A stretch of DNA of 64,000 bases from the NCBI RefSeq assembly GCF_002288105.1, contig NZ_CP016774.1, forward strand, positions 496,001-560,000, given 5' to 3'. Shown in pieces: positions 1-8,100 of this stretch. The stretch's first letter is position 1; every line of letters starts with the position of its first letter. The notes below the pieces were generated by a model. That model was not told where the DNA came from, did no database searches, and was given only the letters and a program-made list of their open reading frames with translations. The stretch is from Candidatus Planktophila versatilis. Lineage in GTDB: Bacteria > Actinomycetota > Actinomycetes > Nanopelagicales > Nanopelagicaceae. Made by a program: the position numbers and the translations under genes.

Positions 1-2
1 TG

Positions 3-665
3 TTGAGCAGAAAGTTAACCAGTGAATTTCTAGGCACGGCCACCCTGATTGCCACAGTTGTGGGTTCTGGAGCAATGGCCACAGCGCTCAGTAACGATGT
101 TGGAATCCAGTTGCTGATTAACACCATTGCAACCGTATTTGTCCTCTACATCCTGATCACCTTACTTGGCCCCATCAGTGGTGCCCACTTCAATCCTGTT
201 GTTACTGGAGTTGATTTTTTCACCAAGAAAATCAAGGGCAAGGAGTTTTCGCTGTACATCATTGCGCAACTGGCAGGTGCTGCCGTTGGAGCAATAGTTG
301 CCAATCTGATGTTTGAATACTCTGCAATTTATATTTCAGAAAAAGAGCGCACCGGTGCCCATCTACTGCTCGGTGAAGTCATTGCCACAGCAGGTCTGAT
401 ATTAATTATTCACTTAGCGCTCAAGCAGAAGGAAGATAAGAAAATTGCTCGCCTGGTTGCCGCCTGGATCGGAGCTGCCTACTTCTTCACCTCCTCCACA
501 TCTTTTGCCAACCCAGCGGCGGTCTTTGGCCGCATGTTCTCAGATACCTTCTCTGGAATAGCACCTAAGTCAGCGCCGCTATTTGTACTGGCCGAAATTA
601 TCGGCGGCCTGCTCGGATACCTTGGATTTAAAGCACTCACCTCTAAAGCTAGGTCAGGAAAATAA
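3..665 (+). CDS. MIP-family channel (aquaporin/aquaglyceroporin-like), probably arsenite or small neutral solute channel
   Basis: Integral membrane channel of the major intrinsic protein family. It has about six hydrophobic segments and two half-helix motifs: NPV near residues 64-66 (first NPA box) and a canonical NPA near 170-172 followed by AAVFGR. The length of about 220 aa is normal for the family. The stop codon directly abuts the ATG of an arsenate reductase gene, so the two are probably co-transcribed. By analogy with AqpS-ArsC arrangements in rhizobia, the channel could let arsenite out after arsenate reduction; this role is inferred from context. The first start inside the window is TTG at 3. 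The preceding codon is cut by the window edge and could be ATG, so the true start may lie just outside. Confidence 0.8.
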   Translation: MSRKLTSEFLGTATLIATVVGSGAMATALSNDVGIQLLINTIATVFVLYILITLLGPISGAHFNPVVTGVDFFTKKIKGKEFSLYIIAQLAGAAVGAIVANLMFEYSAIYISEKERTGAHLLLGEVIATAGLILIIHLALKQKEDKKIARLVAAWIGAAYFFTSSTSFANPAAVFGRMFSDTFSGIAPKSAPLFVLAEIIGGLLGYLGFKALTSKARSGK

Positions 666-1064
666 ATGAGTAAGCCAAGTGTTCTCTTTGTCTGCGTTCA
701 CAATGCAGGTCGCTCCCAGATGGCAGCAGGTTTTATGCGCGAGCTCGGCCAAGGTCGCGTGGAAGTACTCTCTGCTGGCTCTGCGCCAAAAGATTCCATC
801 AACCCAGTTGCAGTTGCAGCGATGGCTGAAGTCGGAATTGATATAGCAAATAACACTCCCAAGATTCTTACACCAGAAGCAGTACAGGCATCAGATGCCG
901 TTATCACTATGGGCTGCGGTGATGCCTGCCCTTACTACCCAGGTAAGCGTTATGAAGATTGGGTGCTTGATGACCCAGCTGGCCAAGGAATTGAATCTGT
1001 GCGCGTAATTCGTGATGAGATTAGGGAACGAGTAGAAAAGTTGCTCGCGGAGTTACTCGCTTAA
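666..1064 (+). CDS. arsC: Arsenate reductase, low-molecular-weight phosphatase (thioredoxin-coupled) family
   Basis: Cytoplasmic enzyme of the LMW protein tyrosine phosphatase fold that reduces arsenate to arsenite. The N-terminal P-loop CVHNAGRS fits CX5R(S), with nucleophile Cys10. A second Cys pair (C84 and C88, in MGCGDACP) fits the intramolecular disulfide relay of thioredoxin-dependent ArsC. The DDP segment near 102-104 supplies the general acid. The length of 132 aa is typical. It starts immediately after the MIP-channel stop. Its 3' end overlaps by a few bases the end of the opposite-strand YbaK fragment. A protein phosphatase role is less likely given the Cys triad and the MIP neighbour. 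Confidence 0.88.
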   Translation: MSKPSVLFVCVHNAGRSQMAAGFMRELGQGRVEVLSAGSAPKDSINPVAVAAMAEVGIDIANNTPKILTPEAVQASDAVITMGCGDACPYYPGKRYEDWVLDDPAGQGIESVRVIRDEIRERVEKLLAELLA

Positions 1065-1300
1065 TTGCCAACAACCATTGGCTGTGCGCCCGTACAAGTA
1101 ATGAGTTCGGCATATGTTGTTGGATACACCGCATGCGGATGTCCTGATGCAGCCCAGACGATGTCGTAATCGTTTAACGCTTCATCAATAATGATTATTT
1201 CTGGCTTGGAAATCCACCCTAATGGGCTCACGCCACCCGTGGCTTTTGAAACCATCTCGACTGGAGAAATGTTGTATGAAGTTCGAACTTGGTCTCTCAT
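1061..1300 (-). pseudogene. Truncated second copy of the YbaK/ProX-type aminoacyl-tRNA deacylase (C-terminal half only)
   Basis: The 79-codon frame matches the last ~60 residues of the intact deacylase 0.6 kb upstream, including GGVSPLGWISKPEI, IDEALNDYDIVWAA and GHPHAVYPTTY. The first ~20 residues match poorly and about 95 N-terminal residues are missing. DNA identity to the intact copy looks roughly 85-90% over ~120 bp at the shared 3' part, so this is a fairly recent partial duplication. An ATG nine bases after the preceding membrane-protein gene could still allow translation. A complete fold is unlikely, so it is called a remnant. A reading frame still open throughout leaves some chance of a functional mini-protein. 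Confidence 0.7.
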
Positions 1301-1309
1301 TAGAAATGC

Positions 1310-1705
1310 CTACGCCGTTATTTCTGTTCTTTTTGTGTCGGACTTCAAAATTCGATAAAAAGCAAATGTAATGATCAATGCTGGGATAACGTTCCAACGC
1401 TCATTAGCGCTTCGAGATGCTGCATTAGCAAGAATTCCCAATGCGCCCAGAATTACAAAAGCTTTAACTATCCATTTTGGCTTAACCGCTAGGCCGTAGG
1501 AGAAGCGAGTGAAAATTACTACCTGATAGGCAACCAGGGCAAAATTTAAAATGTAAAGAATTCTTAGGTAAGTGGGAAATACCTCAAATTGCCCACCAGC
1601 TGCGCGATCAAGTGCGTATGGAGCACCCAATATGACACCGCCAACTAAATATAGGTTCCAAGCAAAAGAAGCAAATACTACGGTTACAAAAGTTTTGTTC
1701 CTCAT
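1310..1705 (-). CDS. Small multi-pass membrane protein of unknown function
   Basis: A 131-aa protein with about four hydrophobic segments (roughly residues 8-27, 47-66, 80-95 and 106-118) and a lysine/arginine-rich C-terminal tail. I do not recognise the family. It sits between the intact YbaK-type gene, 4 bp upstream, and the truncated YbaK copy, 9 bp downstream, on the same strand, so all three are probably one transcript. It lies inside the duplicated segment and may have been carried along with the duplication. No catalytic motif or conserved charged residue in a membrane segment stands out. Confidence 0.65.
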   Translation of the reverse strand: MRNKTFVTVVFASFAWNLYLVGGVILGAPYALDRAAGGQFEVFPTYLRILYILNFALVAYQVVIFTRFSYGLAVKPKWIVKAFVILGALGILANAASRSANERWNVIPALIITFAFYRILKSDTKRTEITA

Positions 1706-1709
1706 TTAA

Positions 1710-2198
1710 CTAGTCTCCTACAATCATTGGTTGCGCACCTGTGCATTGAATCAATTCGCCATAAGTTGTTGGATACACCGCATGGGGATGTCCAGCAGCA
1801 GCCCAAACAATGTCGTAATCGTTTAACGCTTCATCAATGAGGATAATTTCTGGCTTAGAAATCCACCCCACTGGGCTCACGCCGCCGACTGAATAACCGG
1901 AAACTTCCTTCACATAATTAGCATCTGCGCGGCCTAGTTCTGTAATTCTTAAATTCTTAGCAACTAACTCGGTATCAACGCGATGACGGCCACTTGTGAT
2001 GATTAGAAGTGGATTACCGGATGGAAGTTTGAAGATAAGCGATGATGCAATTTGGCCAACTTCTATGCCAAGACCATTGGCAGCATCGATAGCGGTGCGC
2101 GCAGTTTCGGCAAGGATATTCACCTCACCTTTAACACCGAGCTTTGTGGCTGCTTCCTGAAACCTTTTAACTGCAGCCTTCTCCAGAATTCCATCCAT
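1710..2198 (-). CDS. YbaK/EbsC (ProX-like) aminoacyl-tRNA deacylase
   Basis: Single-domain trans-editing hydrolase that clears mischarged aminoacyl-tRNA (Cys-tRNA-Pro or Ala-tRNA-Pro in characterised members). The 162-aa length and the features SGRHRVDTELVAKNL, GGVSPVGW and DEALNDYDIVWAAAGHPHAV are typical of the actinobacterial YbaK/ProX subgroup. The exact tRNA substrate cannot be assigned from sequence. The ATG at 2198 is preceded at exactly 6 nt by a TAAAGT hexamer, so the mRNA is probably leaderless. The gene diverges from an MFS carrier gene across only 29 bp. A partial second copy lies 0.4 kb downstream. Confidence 0.85.
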   Translation of the reverse strand: MDGILEKAAVKRFQEAATKLGVKGEVNILAETARTAIDAANGLGIEVGQIASSLIFKLPSGNPLLIITSGRHRVDTELVAKNLRITELGRADANYVKEVSGYSVGGVSPVGWISKPEIILIDEALNDYDIVWAAAGHPHAVYPTTYGELIQCTGAQPMIVGD

Positions 2199-2204
2199 AG
2201 GTGA

Positions 2205-2210
2205 ACTTTA
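2205..2210 (-). promoter_or_regulatory. Candidate leaderless -10 element for the YbaK-type gene
   Basis: On the minus strand TAAAGT is followed by 6 nt and then the ATG, which places transcription start at or next to the A of the start codon. No convincing -35 is visible. The element lies 5 bp from the oppositely oriented -10 of the MFS gene. Confidence 0.5.
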
Positions 2211-2215
2211 TGAGA

Positions 2216-2221
2216 TAGCGT
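2216..2221 (+). promoter_or_regulatory. Candidate leaderless -10 element for the MFS gene
   Basis: TAGCGT followed by 6 nt and ATG. It has the same geometry as the divergent YbaK-side element. With only 5 bp between the two hexamers, both promoters cannot easily be occupied at once. Confidence 0.45.
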
Positions 2222-2227
2222 CGCCAT

Positions 2228-3448
2228 ATGTCTTCGGGTGCTCTGACTATTTATCAGCGGGGGATTCGGGCTCGTAATGCGCTCTGGGCATCATTTTTCC
2301 TCCTTGGCTTTGCCGGTATCGCATGGGTCCCACGCATTCCGGAGATCAAAGATTCTTTGGGCTTAAGTGATGGTCAATTTGGACTAGTTCTACTTGGAAG
2401 CACCTTAGGGGCAATTCCAGGTGCGCAAATTTCTGGGCGATTAGTTCATATGCACTCATCGAAGTTGGTCATTCAAATTTCCGGAGTCTTACTTCCTATT
2501 GGTGTTGCCATCATGGGCGCTGCAGATAGCGTGGCAGTACTTCTGGTCGGAATGTTTATTACTGGCTTTAGCGTGGCCTTTATGGATATTGCGATTAATG
2601 CGCAAGCTGTTGCAGTTGAAAAACATACTAATGGACGCTGGATGTCTACCTTTCATGGTCTCTGGTCGGTAGGAGCATTTGGTGCAACGCTTATCGGAGG
2701 ATTAATTGCAAACCTTGTCTCTCCTCAAACAAACTTATGGCTCTTTGCTGGATTAACCTTCTTCGCCTTTCTCGTTTCCAACACATTCTTATTGTCAGCA
2801 GATATCGATGGGCATCTTGGTGAGCCAGATGAAGTAACTGAATCGAAGATCCCACTCTTTGGTAAAGAGTCACTTGTCTTATGGGCGCTGGGTATCGGTT
2901 TGATGGCATCTCTTATCCCTGAAGGTGGATCTTATGAGTGGAGCGGAATCCTTTTGCAAGACCATATGGGAATCGGCAAAGGGCTTAATGCGGCAGCGGC
3001 AACAACTTTCTCACTTGCGATGATTGCAAGCCGCTTGCTGGGAGATAAATCATTTGAACGATGGGGCTATGTCAATACAGTGAAGTACGGCGGATATATC
3101 GGTGGCACGGTGTGGGGCGCATGTCTTGCTGTAGGCATTCCACTTTCGGCGTCACATCAAACTTGGGGCTTGGTCATTGTCTGCATCGGTTTTGCAGCGG
3201 CAGGAATCGGTATCGGGCCATTCTTTCCAGCATTTAACTTGGCAGCTGCATCTATACCTGGAGTTGCACCTTCTGTGGGTCTAGCAAGAATTGGATTGAT
3301 TGCTATCGCTGCATACTTTGCCGGCCCTACCTTGATGGGTGGAATTGCAGAAGCAACTTCACTTCCTGTCGCATTTGCATTTCCGGTCCTGCTCTTCTTC
3401 GTGGCAGGGCATCAATCGAAGTACATCAAGGTGCGCAAACTTAATTAA
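2228..3448 (+). CDS. Major facilitator superfamily transporter
   Basis: A 406-aa integral membrane carrier with about 12 hydrophobic segments. The N-terminal half has the pattern GFAGIAWVPRIPEIKDSLGLSDGQFG and then a GRL loop between TM2 and TM3. This resembles the YbjJ/FucP-like MFS group, whose members move sugars or unidentified metabolites. The substrate cannot be told. It is transcribed away from the YbaK-type gene and converges on a TSUP exporter, with stop codons overlapping by 4 bp. No regulator gene is adjacent. Confidence 0.8.
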   Translation: MSSGALTIYQRGIRARNALWASFFLLGFAGIAWVPRIPEIKDSLGLSDGQFGLVLLGSTLGAIPGAQISGRLVHMHSSKLVIQISGVLLPIGVAIMGAADSVAVLLVGMFITGFSVAFMDIAINAQAVAVEKHTNGRWMSTFHGLWSVGAFGATLIGGLIANLVSPQTNLWLFAGLTFFAFLVSNTFLLSADIDGHLGEPDEVTESKIPLFGKESLVLWALGIGLMASLIPEGGSYEWSGILLQDHMGIGKGLNAAAATTFSLAMIASRLLGDKSFERWGYVNTVKYGGYIGGTVWGACLAVGIPLSASHQTWGLVIVCIGFAAAGIGIGPFFPAFNLAAASIPGVAPSVGLARIGLIAIAAYFAGPTLMGGIAEATSLPVAFAFPVLLFFVAGHQSKYIKVRKLN

Positions 3449-4185
3449 ATCCAAGTTTGAATCACGGTAAAGGTTGCCAGGGCAAAGAGCAGGTAGGCAA
3501 AGGATGCGCGCAGGACTTTAGGGTTGGTGCGATGGGCCTGCGATGATGCAATTTGAGCCACCACAATTGCGGCAGCTCCAATAAAGATGGGGATATGCCA
3601 CTGAACATCGTCCCACAAATCTGGGCGACCCAAGAAGGCAGTGAGTGAGTTGATGCAGATGATAAAAAGTGCGGTTCCGGCTGCGACTACTTGTGGTGTT
3701 CCAAAGAAGAGCACCAGCACTGGTAGCGCTATAAATCCGCCACCAATTCCGAAGAGACCGGTAATGGAGCCAATAACCAGCGACATCACTATAAGCACAG
3801 GTATGGGCATGCGCTTTTGTTCTTCCAGCTTTGGTGGGCGCAACATAGAAGCACCGGCAACTACCAGCACAACAGCTAATCCAGAAGTAATAAATGCATC
3901 AGGTAATTTATCTGCAATCGATGAGAAGCCAAGGTTGGTAATGAGCCCGAATGCCCAGATTACTAAGGCATCGCGGTAGAGCACCTGCTTCTTGCGTGCT
4001 TTCGGAATGACACCAGAGGCAGCTGCCAGAAAGACCACTGCGATAGCAGCCGTGGTTGCTTCGTTCGGGTCAAAGCCAAAGCCATAGATGAGGATCGGCA
4101 CAGAGAGCATCGCTCCACCTGCGCCAACGAAGCCAAGTACTGCGCCTATAAATGATCCGGCAATCAGGGCTCCGAGAATTTCCAT
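3445..4185 (-). CDS. TSUP (TauE/SafE) family membrane exporter
   Basis: Integral membrane protein of about 246 aa with eight hydrophobic stretches in two halves. It has the family repeats GAVLGFVGAGGAMLSVPIL near the N-terminus and SITGLFGIGGGFIALPVL in the second half. TSUP proteins export or import sulfite, sulfoacetate and other small organic anions; no substrate is implied by the neighbours. I place the start at the ATG at 4185 (MEILGALIAGSF). A longer frame with a GTG at 4221 would run through a strong hairpin that looks like the terminator of the upstream DoxX gene. Confidence 0.85.
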   Translation of the reverse strand: MEILGALIAGSFIGAVLGFVGAGGAMLSVPILIYGFGFDPNEATTAAIAVVFLAAASGVIPKARKKQVLYRDALVIWAFGLITNLGFSSIADKLPDAFITSGLAVVLVVAGASMLRPPKLEEQKRMPIPVLIVMSLVIGSITGLFGIGGGFIALPVLVLFFGTPQVVAAGTALFIICINSLTAFLGRPDLWDDVQWHIPIFIGAAAIVVAQIASSQAHRTNPKVLRASFAYLLFALATFTVIQTWI

Positions 4186-4208
4186 AGCCGCATCTTTCCA
4201 TGAGAATG

Positions 4209-4242
4209 CGAAAGCCCCCACGATTTCTCGTAGGGGCTTTCG
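4209..4242 (-). terminator. Hairpin after the DoxX gene
   Basis: A perfect 10-bp outer stem (CGAAAGCCCC with GGGGCTTTCG) continues after one mismatch into 4 more pairs (ACGA/TCGT) around a 4-nt loop. It lies 16 bp beyond the DoxX stop and ahead of the preferred TSUP start. It is only weakly T-rich afterwards (CATTCTC). Confidence 0.6.
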
Positions 4243-4257
4243 TGAATTACTGGCTAA

Positions 4258-4680
4258 TTAGAAGTTGAAGAATGCAAGATTTCCGATGCTTGGTCCGAAT
4301 TCTGTCAGTGTTCCCCATGCGATGAGAGCGAAGAGGATAAGTGAAGCTCCGGCAAGTGCGATGTCCTTGTTAAAGGCGATCATTTCGTTCTGCTTAGTTG
4401 TTGGGTCAGTCTCTTTCCAGAAGTTGTGGAAGATCACTGCGGCCAGGATGAGCGTGATTGCGAGCAAGAGCGCGCCAAGGTCTACCCAGAATCCGGCTGC
4501 GATATAGATACCGCCAAGCAGGAAGAAGAGACCTGAGATAAGGACTCCGAGCTTTGCAGCCGGTAGCTTCTTGTACTGTGCATAGCCTGTCATTGCTTCA
4601 AGCTTTGCAAAGTGAGCGATACCTGATGTCACAAAAATAAGTGCGAAGAGGATTCGCCCGATTACTAGAACTGCGTCCAA
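4258..4680 (-). CDS. DoxX-family membrane protein
   Basis: A 140-aa membrane protein with four hydrophobic segments. The N-terminal IGRILFALIFVTSGIAHFAK matches the DoxX signature. Family members act in membrane redox or stress functions, but there is no assigned reaction. The start is TTG at 4680, supported by AGGAG 6 nt upstream; no better in-frame ATG fits that ribosome site. A perfect 18-bp palindrome lies about 42-59 nt upstream of the start and probably controls the gene. A hairpin terminator follows the stop. Confidence 0.8.
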   Translation of the reverse strand: MDAVLVIGRILFALIFVTSGIAHFAKLEAMTGYAQYKKLPAAKLGVLISGLFFLLGGIYIAAGFWVDLGALLLAITLILAAVIFHNFWKETDPTTKQNEMIAFNKDIALAGASLILFALIAWGTLTEFGPSIGNLAFFNF

Positions 4681-4721
4681 TTGCTTCTCCTAAAGGTTGG
4701 GGTGGGTCTTACTTCTAAGAG

Positions 4722-4739
4722 TAGTTGAAATTTCAACTA
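4722..4739. promoter_or_regulatory. 18-bp perfect palindrome, candidate MarR/HxlR-type operator of the DoxX gene
   Basis: TAGTTGAAATTTCAACTA is perfectly self-complementary. It lies 42-59 nt upstream of the DoxX start codon, inside the likely promoter (the left arm contains TTGAAA on the minus strand). TTGAA-type palindromes of this kind are common operators for MarR-family repressors. No regulator gene is in the window. Confidence 0.6.
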
Positions 4740-4796
4740 TATTTCGCCACGCCACGCATGATCGGGCTGCCTAGTTGAGCGTGAATCGAGGGGGAG

Positions 4797-4825
4797 TTGC
4801 CCTTGTCAGAGCTCTGGACTACTTT
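4797..4825 (+). promoter_or_regulatory. Sigma-70-like promoter of the SOS cassette
   Basis: TTGCCC (4797-4802), a 17-bp spacer and TACTTT (4820-4825). The predicted transcription start near 4832 falls inside the LexA box, which suits repression. Confidence 0.55.
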
Positions 4826-4842
4826 TCGAACATCTGTTCGAA
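4825..4842. promoter_or_regulatory. LexA (SOS) box
   Basis: TTCGAACATCTGTTCGAA contains the perfect actinobacterial/Gram-positive SOS palindrome TCGAAC-N4-GTTCGA. It overlaps the -10 edge and start site of the promoter for the DUF6504-dnaE2-dinB genes, 31 bp before the first ATG. It is the only such box I noticed in the window. Confidence 0.92.
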
Positions 4843-4873
4843 TATCCACAGGCACCAGGGGAAGTAGTAAAAG

Positions 4874-5152
4874 ATGGCAGCAGAAGTAGTAAGGCCGCAC
4901 GAGGTCCTATCCGATGGTGGGCTCACACCTATCGAATTCACCTTTAAAGGTAAGCGTTTTCGTATCCATGCAGTTTTATCTAGATGGTGTGAAGCAGGCG
5001 GATGGTGGAATCGCATTAGCGATGGAAAGTTTCGCCCTGATGATCAAGCGCGCGCGCTCTGGACGGTAGAGGCGGCGCCCATTGGCGCACTGACAACCTT
5101 CCAACTCGAACGTGATGAGACAACGGGTCAATGGATTATTAGAGCTATCTAG
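4874..5152 (+). CDS. DUF6504 family protein, first gene of the SOS mutagenesis operon
   Basis: A small cytoplasmic protein of 92 aa with the conserved core PIEFTFKGKRFRIHAVLSRWCEAGGWWNR and a C-terminal half ending in FQLERDETTGQWIIRAI. The DUF6504 family is recalled as a frequent neighbour of actinobacterial ImuB/DnaE2 genes; its biochemical role is unknown. The ATG at 4874 is preceded by a purine-rich AGGGGAAG. The LexA box directly upstream predicts DNA-damage induction. The dnaE2 start follows within 16 bp, so the products are probably made together. Confidence 0.8.
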   Translation: MAAEVVRPHEVLSDGGLTPIEFTFKGKRFRIHAVLSRWCEAGGWWNRISDGKFRPDDQARALWTVEAAPIGALTTFQLERDETTGQWIIRAI

Positions 5153-5168
5153 TCATGAGCTATCAAGT

Positions 5169-8100
5169 ATGAGTTTTATCCATCTGCGCACAGCAAGTGC
5201 CTATTCATTTAAATATGGCACTACTCAGCCACGCGATCTTGTTGCTCGCGCATCTGAATTCGAGATGCCGGCTTTGGCACTAACAGATCGCGATGGCCTA
5301 GCTGGCGCGATCCGTTTTACCAAAGCGTGTGTAGCGCATGGCATCGCACCGATTATCGGAATCAACCTGCCGATCTATCTGGGCGATACATCGGGTGTCT
5401 TACCGCGCGTCACAATCTTGGCGCATGGCGACGGGGGATGGCGCAGTTTGGTGCGCTTGATGACCGGCATACATATGAATACCGATAGTCGAAAGCCGGT
5501 ACTCACACCCGAACTCCTGGAAAAATTTAGCCAGTACACATCTCAGCTGCATCTGCTTCATGGCCCGGAATCACCGGTATCGCAGGCGATTGCCACCCAT
5601 CGCTTTGATAGCGCCCTTGATATCTTTAATCAGACCCGCGATCTCTTTGCCGACCATGCCATCGAATGTGTCTCGCACTTGGTGGCCGGTAATGGACCGC
5701 GCTCTACCGTGCACGCGGCACGCAGTCTTATCTTTGCCCGCGATAACGATATTGATGCGGTGATTACCAACGCTGTGCGGATGCGTGATCGCGCTGATGG
5801 TCCGGTTGCTGATGTCTTAGATTGCGCTCGCCAATTAGTGCCGCTGCATCCACGCAATGTTGAACGTCGAAATGCGGAAGCGTATTTAAAGAGCAGCGAT
5901 GAAATGATTGCACTCGCTGCTGAAATCGCACGAGCAGCAGGGGAGCGCACGCCACGTTTACTACTTAAAACAACGCGTCAGTGGGCCGAACGCGCAGTTT
6001 TATCACCGCATCGCGATATTGGGTTAGGTGCCATTCATCTACCGGAAGCCCATGTTGTGGGCGCTGATTCACCTGCTGCGATGCGCGCACTTTTGCGCAC
6101 TCGTGCTGAAGCAGGAATTAATTGGCGTTATAACGACGGCGCAACGATTGCCAAAGCACGTGCACGTCTTGATGATGAACTGGCAACAGTTGCAACGCTG
6201 GGATATGAGTCTTACTTTCTTACCGTTGCCGATATCACCGATATGGCGCGCGCTGCCGATATTCGTGTTGCAGCACGTGGTAGCGGCGCCGGTTCATTGA
6301 TCTGTCACCTACTTGGAATCTCTGGCGTTGATCCGATGCAACACGGACTGCTCATGGAGCGCTTTTGTTCACCGCTGCGCCGGGCGCTACCTGATATTGA
6401 TATCGATGTTGAATCTGCAAGACGCCTTGAAATCTATGAGATGGTCTTTAAGCGTTATGGAGCACAAGATTGGAGTAAGCCAGGTGCTCTTTCGCGGTGT
6501 GCCACAGTTGCCATGGTTGATACCTATCGCGCCCGCCATGCAATTCGCGATGCCGGAGCGGCGCTGGGCATGCCCGCTATGGAGATTGATTTATTGGCAA
6601 AGTCGATGCCGCATATTCGAGCCGGCAATATTGATGCCGCGCTGAACTCGTTACCTGAGTTAAAGAATATGAATACATCGGCGCCTTTAACTCGGGCAAC
6701 GATTGCTCTCGCTGCTCGCCTTGATGGTCTGCCGCGCCACCTTGCCATGCATCCATGTGCGATGGTCTTATCTGATGCAGCTTTTCTTGACCGGGCACCG
6801 ATACAACTCAACGCTGGTGGCTTTCCGATGGTGGAATTTGATAAAGATGATGTGGAAGATATTGGTTTACTCAAGCTCGATATCTTGGGTGTGCGGATGC
6901 AATCAGCTATCGCACATGCGGTGCATGAAATTAAACGAATTGAAGATACCGAAATAGATATCGATGCCGTGGCACTCGATGATGCTGATACCTATAACCT
7001 GATTCAATCAACGCGCACACTCGGTATCTTTCAAGTAGAGAGCCCCGGCCAACGCGAACTTGTCGGCAAGTTAGAGCCCCGCACATTTAGCGATCTGATT
7101 ATCGATATCTCACTCTTTCGACCAGGGCCGGTCAAAAGTGACATGATCCGCCCATTTCTTGAGGCCAGACATGGCTTTACTCCGGCACGCATCATTCATC
7201 CTGACTTGCTTCCTATCTTGTCGGAAACTGAAGGTGTTGTGGTCTTTCACGAACAGGTAATTTCAATCATCTCGGTCATGACTGGTATCTCACTTGCCGC
7301 CGCTGATGAGAAACGTAGGGCGCTGGGGGATAGGGGCGGCCAACAAGAAGTCTGCGACTGGTTCTTTCCTGCTGCAACCCAGCGCGGATATGAGTTACAG
7401 GTCATCACTGAAATCTGGGAAGTATTGCGCGCCTTTGCATCCTTTGGTTTCTGTAAAGCACATGCCGCCGCCTTCGCCCTGCCCACATATCAATCAGCCT
7501 GGCTTAAAACCCATCACCCAGCTGCATTTATGGCCGGGGTCTTAACGCACGACCCCGGTATGTATCCCAAGCGACTCATGCTCGATGAAGTGCGCCAACT
7601 GGGTGTGGGTATCGCGCCGCTTGATATCAATAAATCAGCTGCTGATTACCACGTGGAGCGCACCCTCGATGGTGATGCAATCAGAATCGCTTTCGCTACC
7701 GTTGCTGGAATTTCTGCGAAAGAAATTGCATCCATTATTAGCGGGCAGCCCTATATCGATCTCGCCGATTTCTACCGCAGATCTGGCGCTTCAACTCCAG
7801 TGATTGAAAATCTTATTCTCACTGGGGCTTTTGATTCAGTGCACAGCAATCAACGCGATCTGCTGCTGCACTTTAGCGATCTTCAGAAATCACCTGTGGC
7901 CCACCTTCCTGGTTCCCAACTCACCTTTGGTTTTGCAGCACCTGCACTGGAAAGCAGTGGCCTTGCACCTATGAATGCAGCTGAGAAAGTTCGTAGTGAG
8001 ATCAAGCATCTGGGAATGGATGTCACCGAACATATGCTTAGCTTTTATGCGCCATTTCTTAACGCAATTGGGGCGGTGAAATCATCAGATCTACTTTCCT

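Noticed and set aside
1310-1705. The 131-aa membrane gene as an inserted mobile element that split the YbaK copy
   Set aside because: There is no transposase or recombinase similarity, no inverted repeats, and the second YbaK copy is a duplicate rather than the missing half of the first, which is intact.
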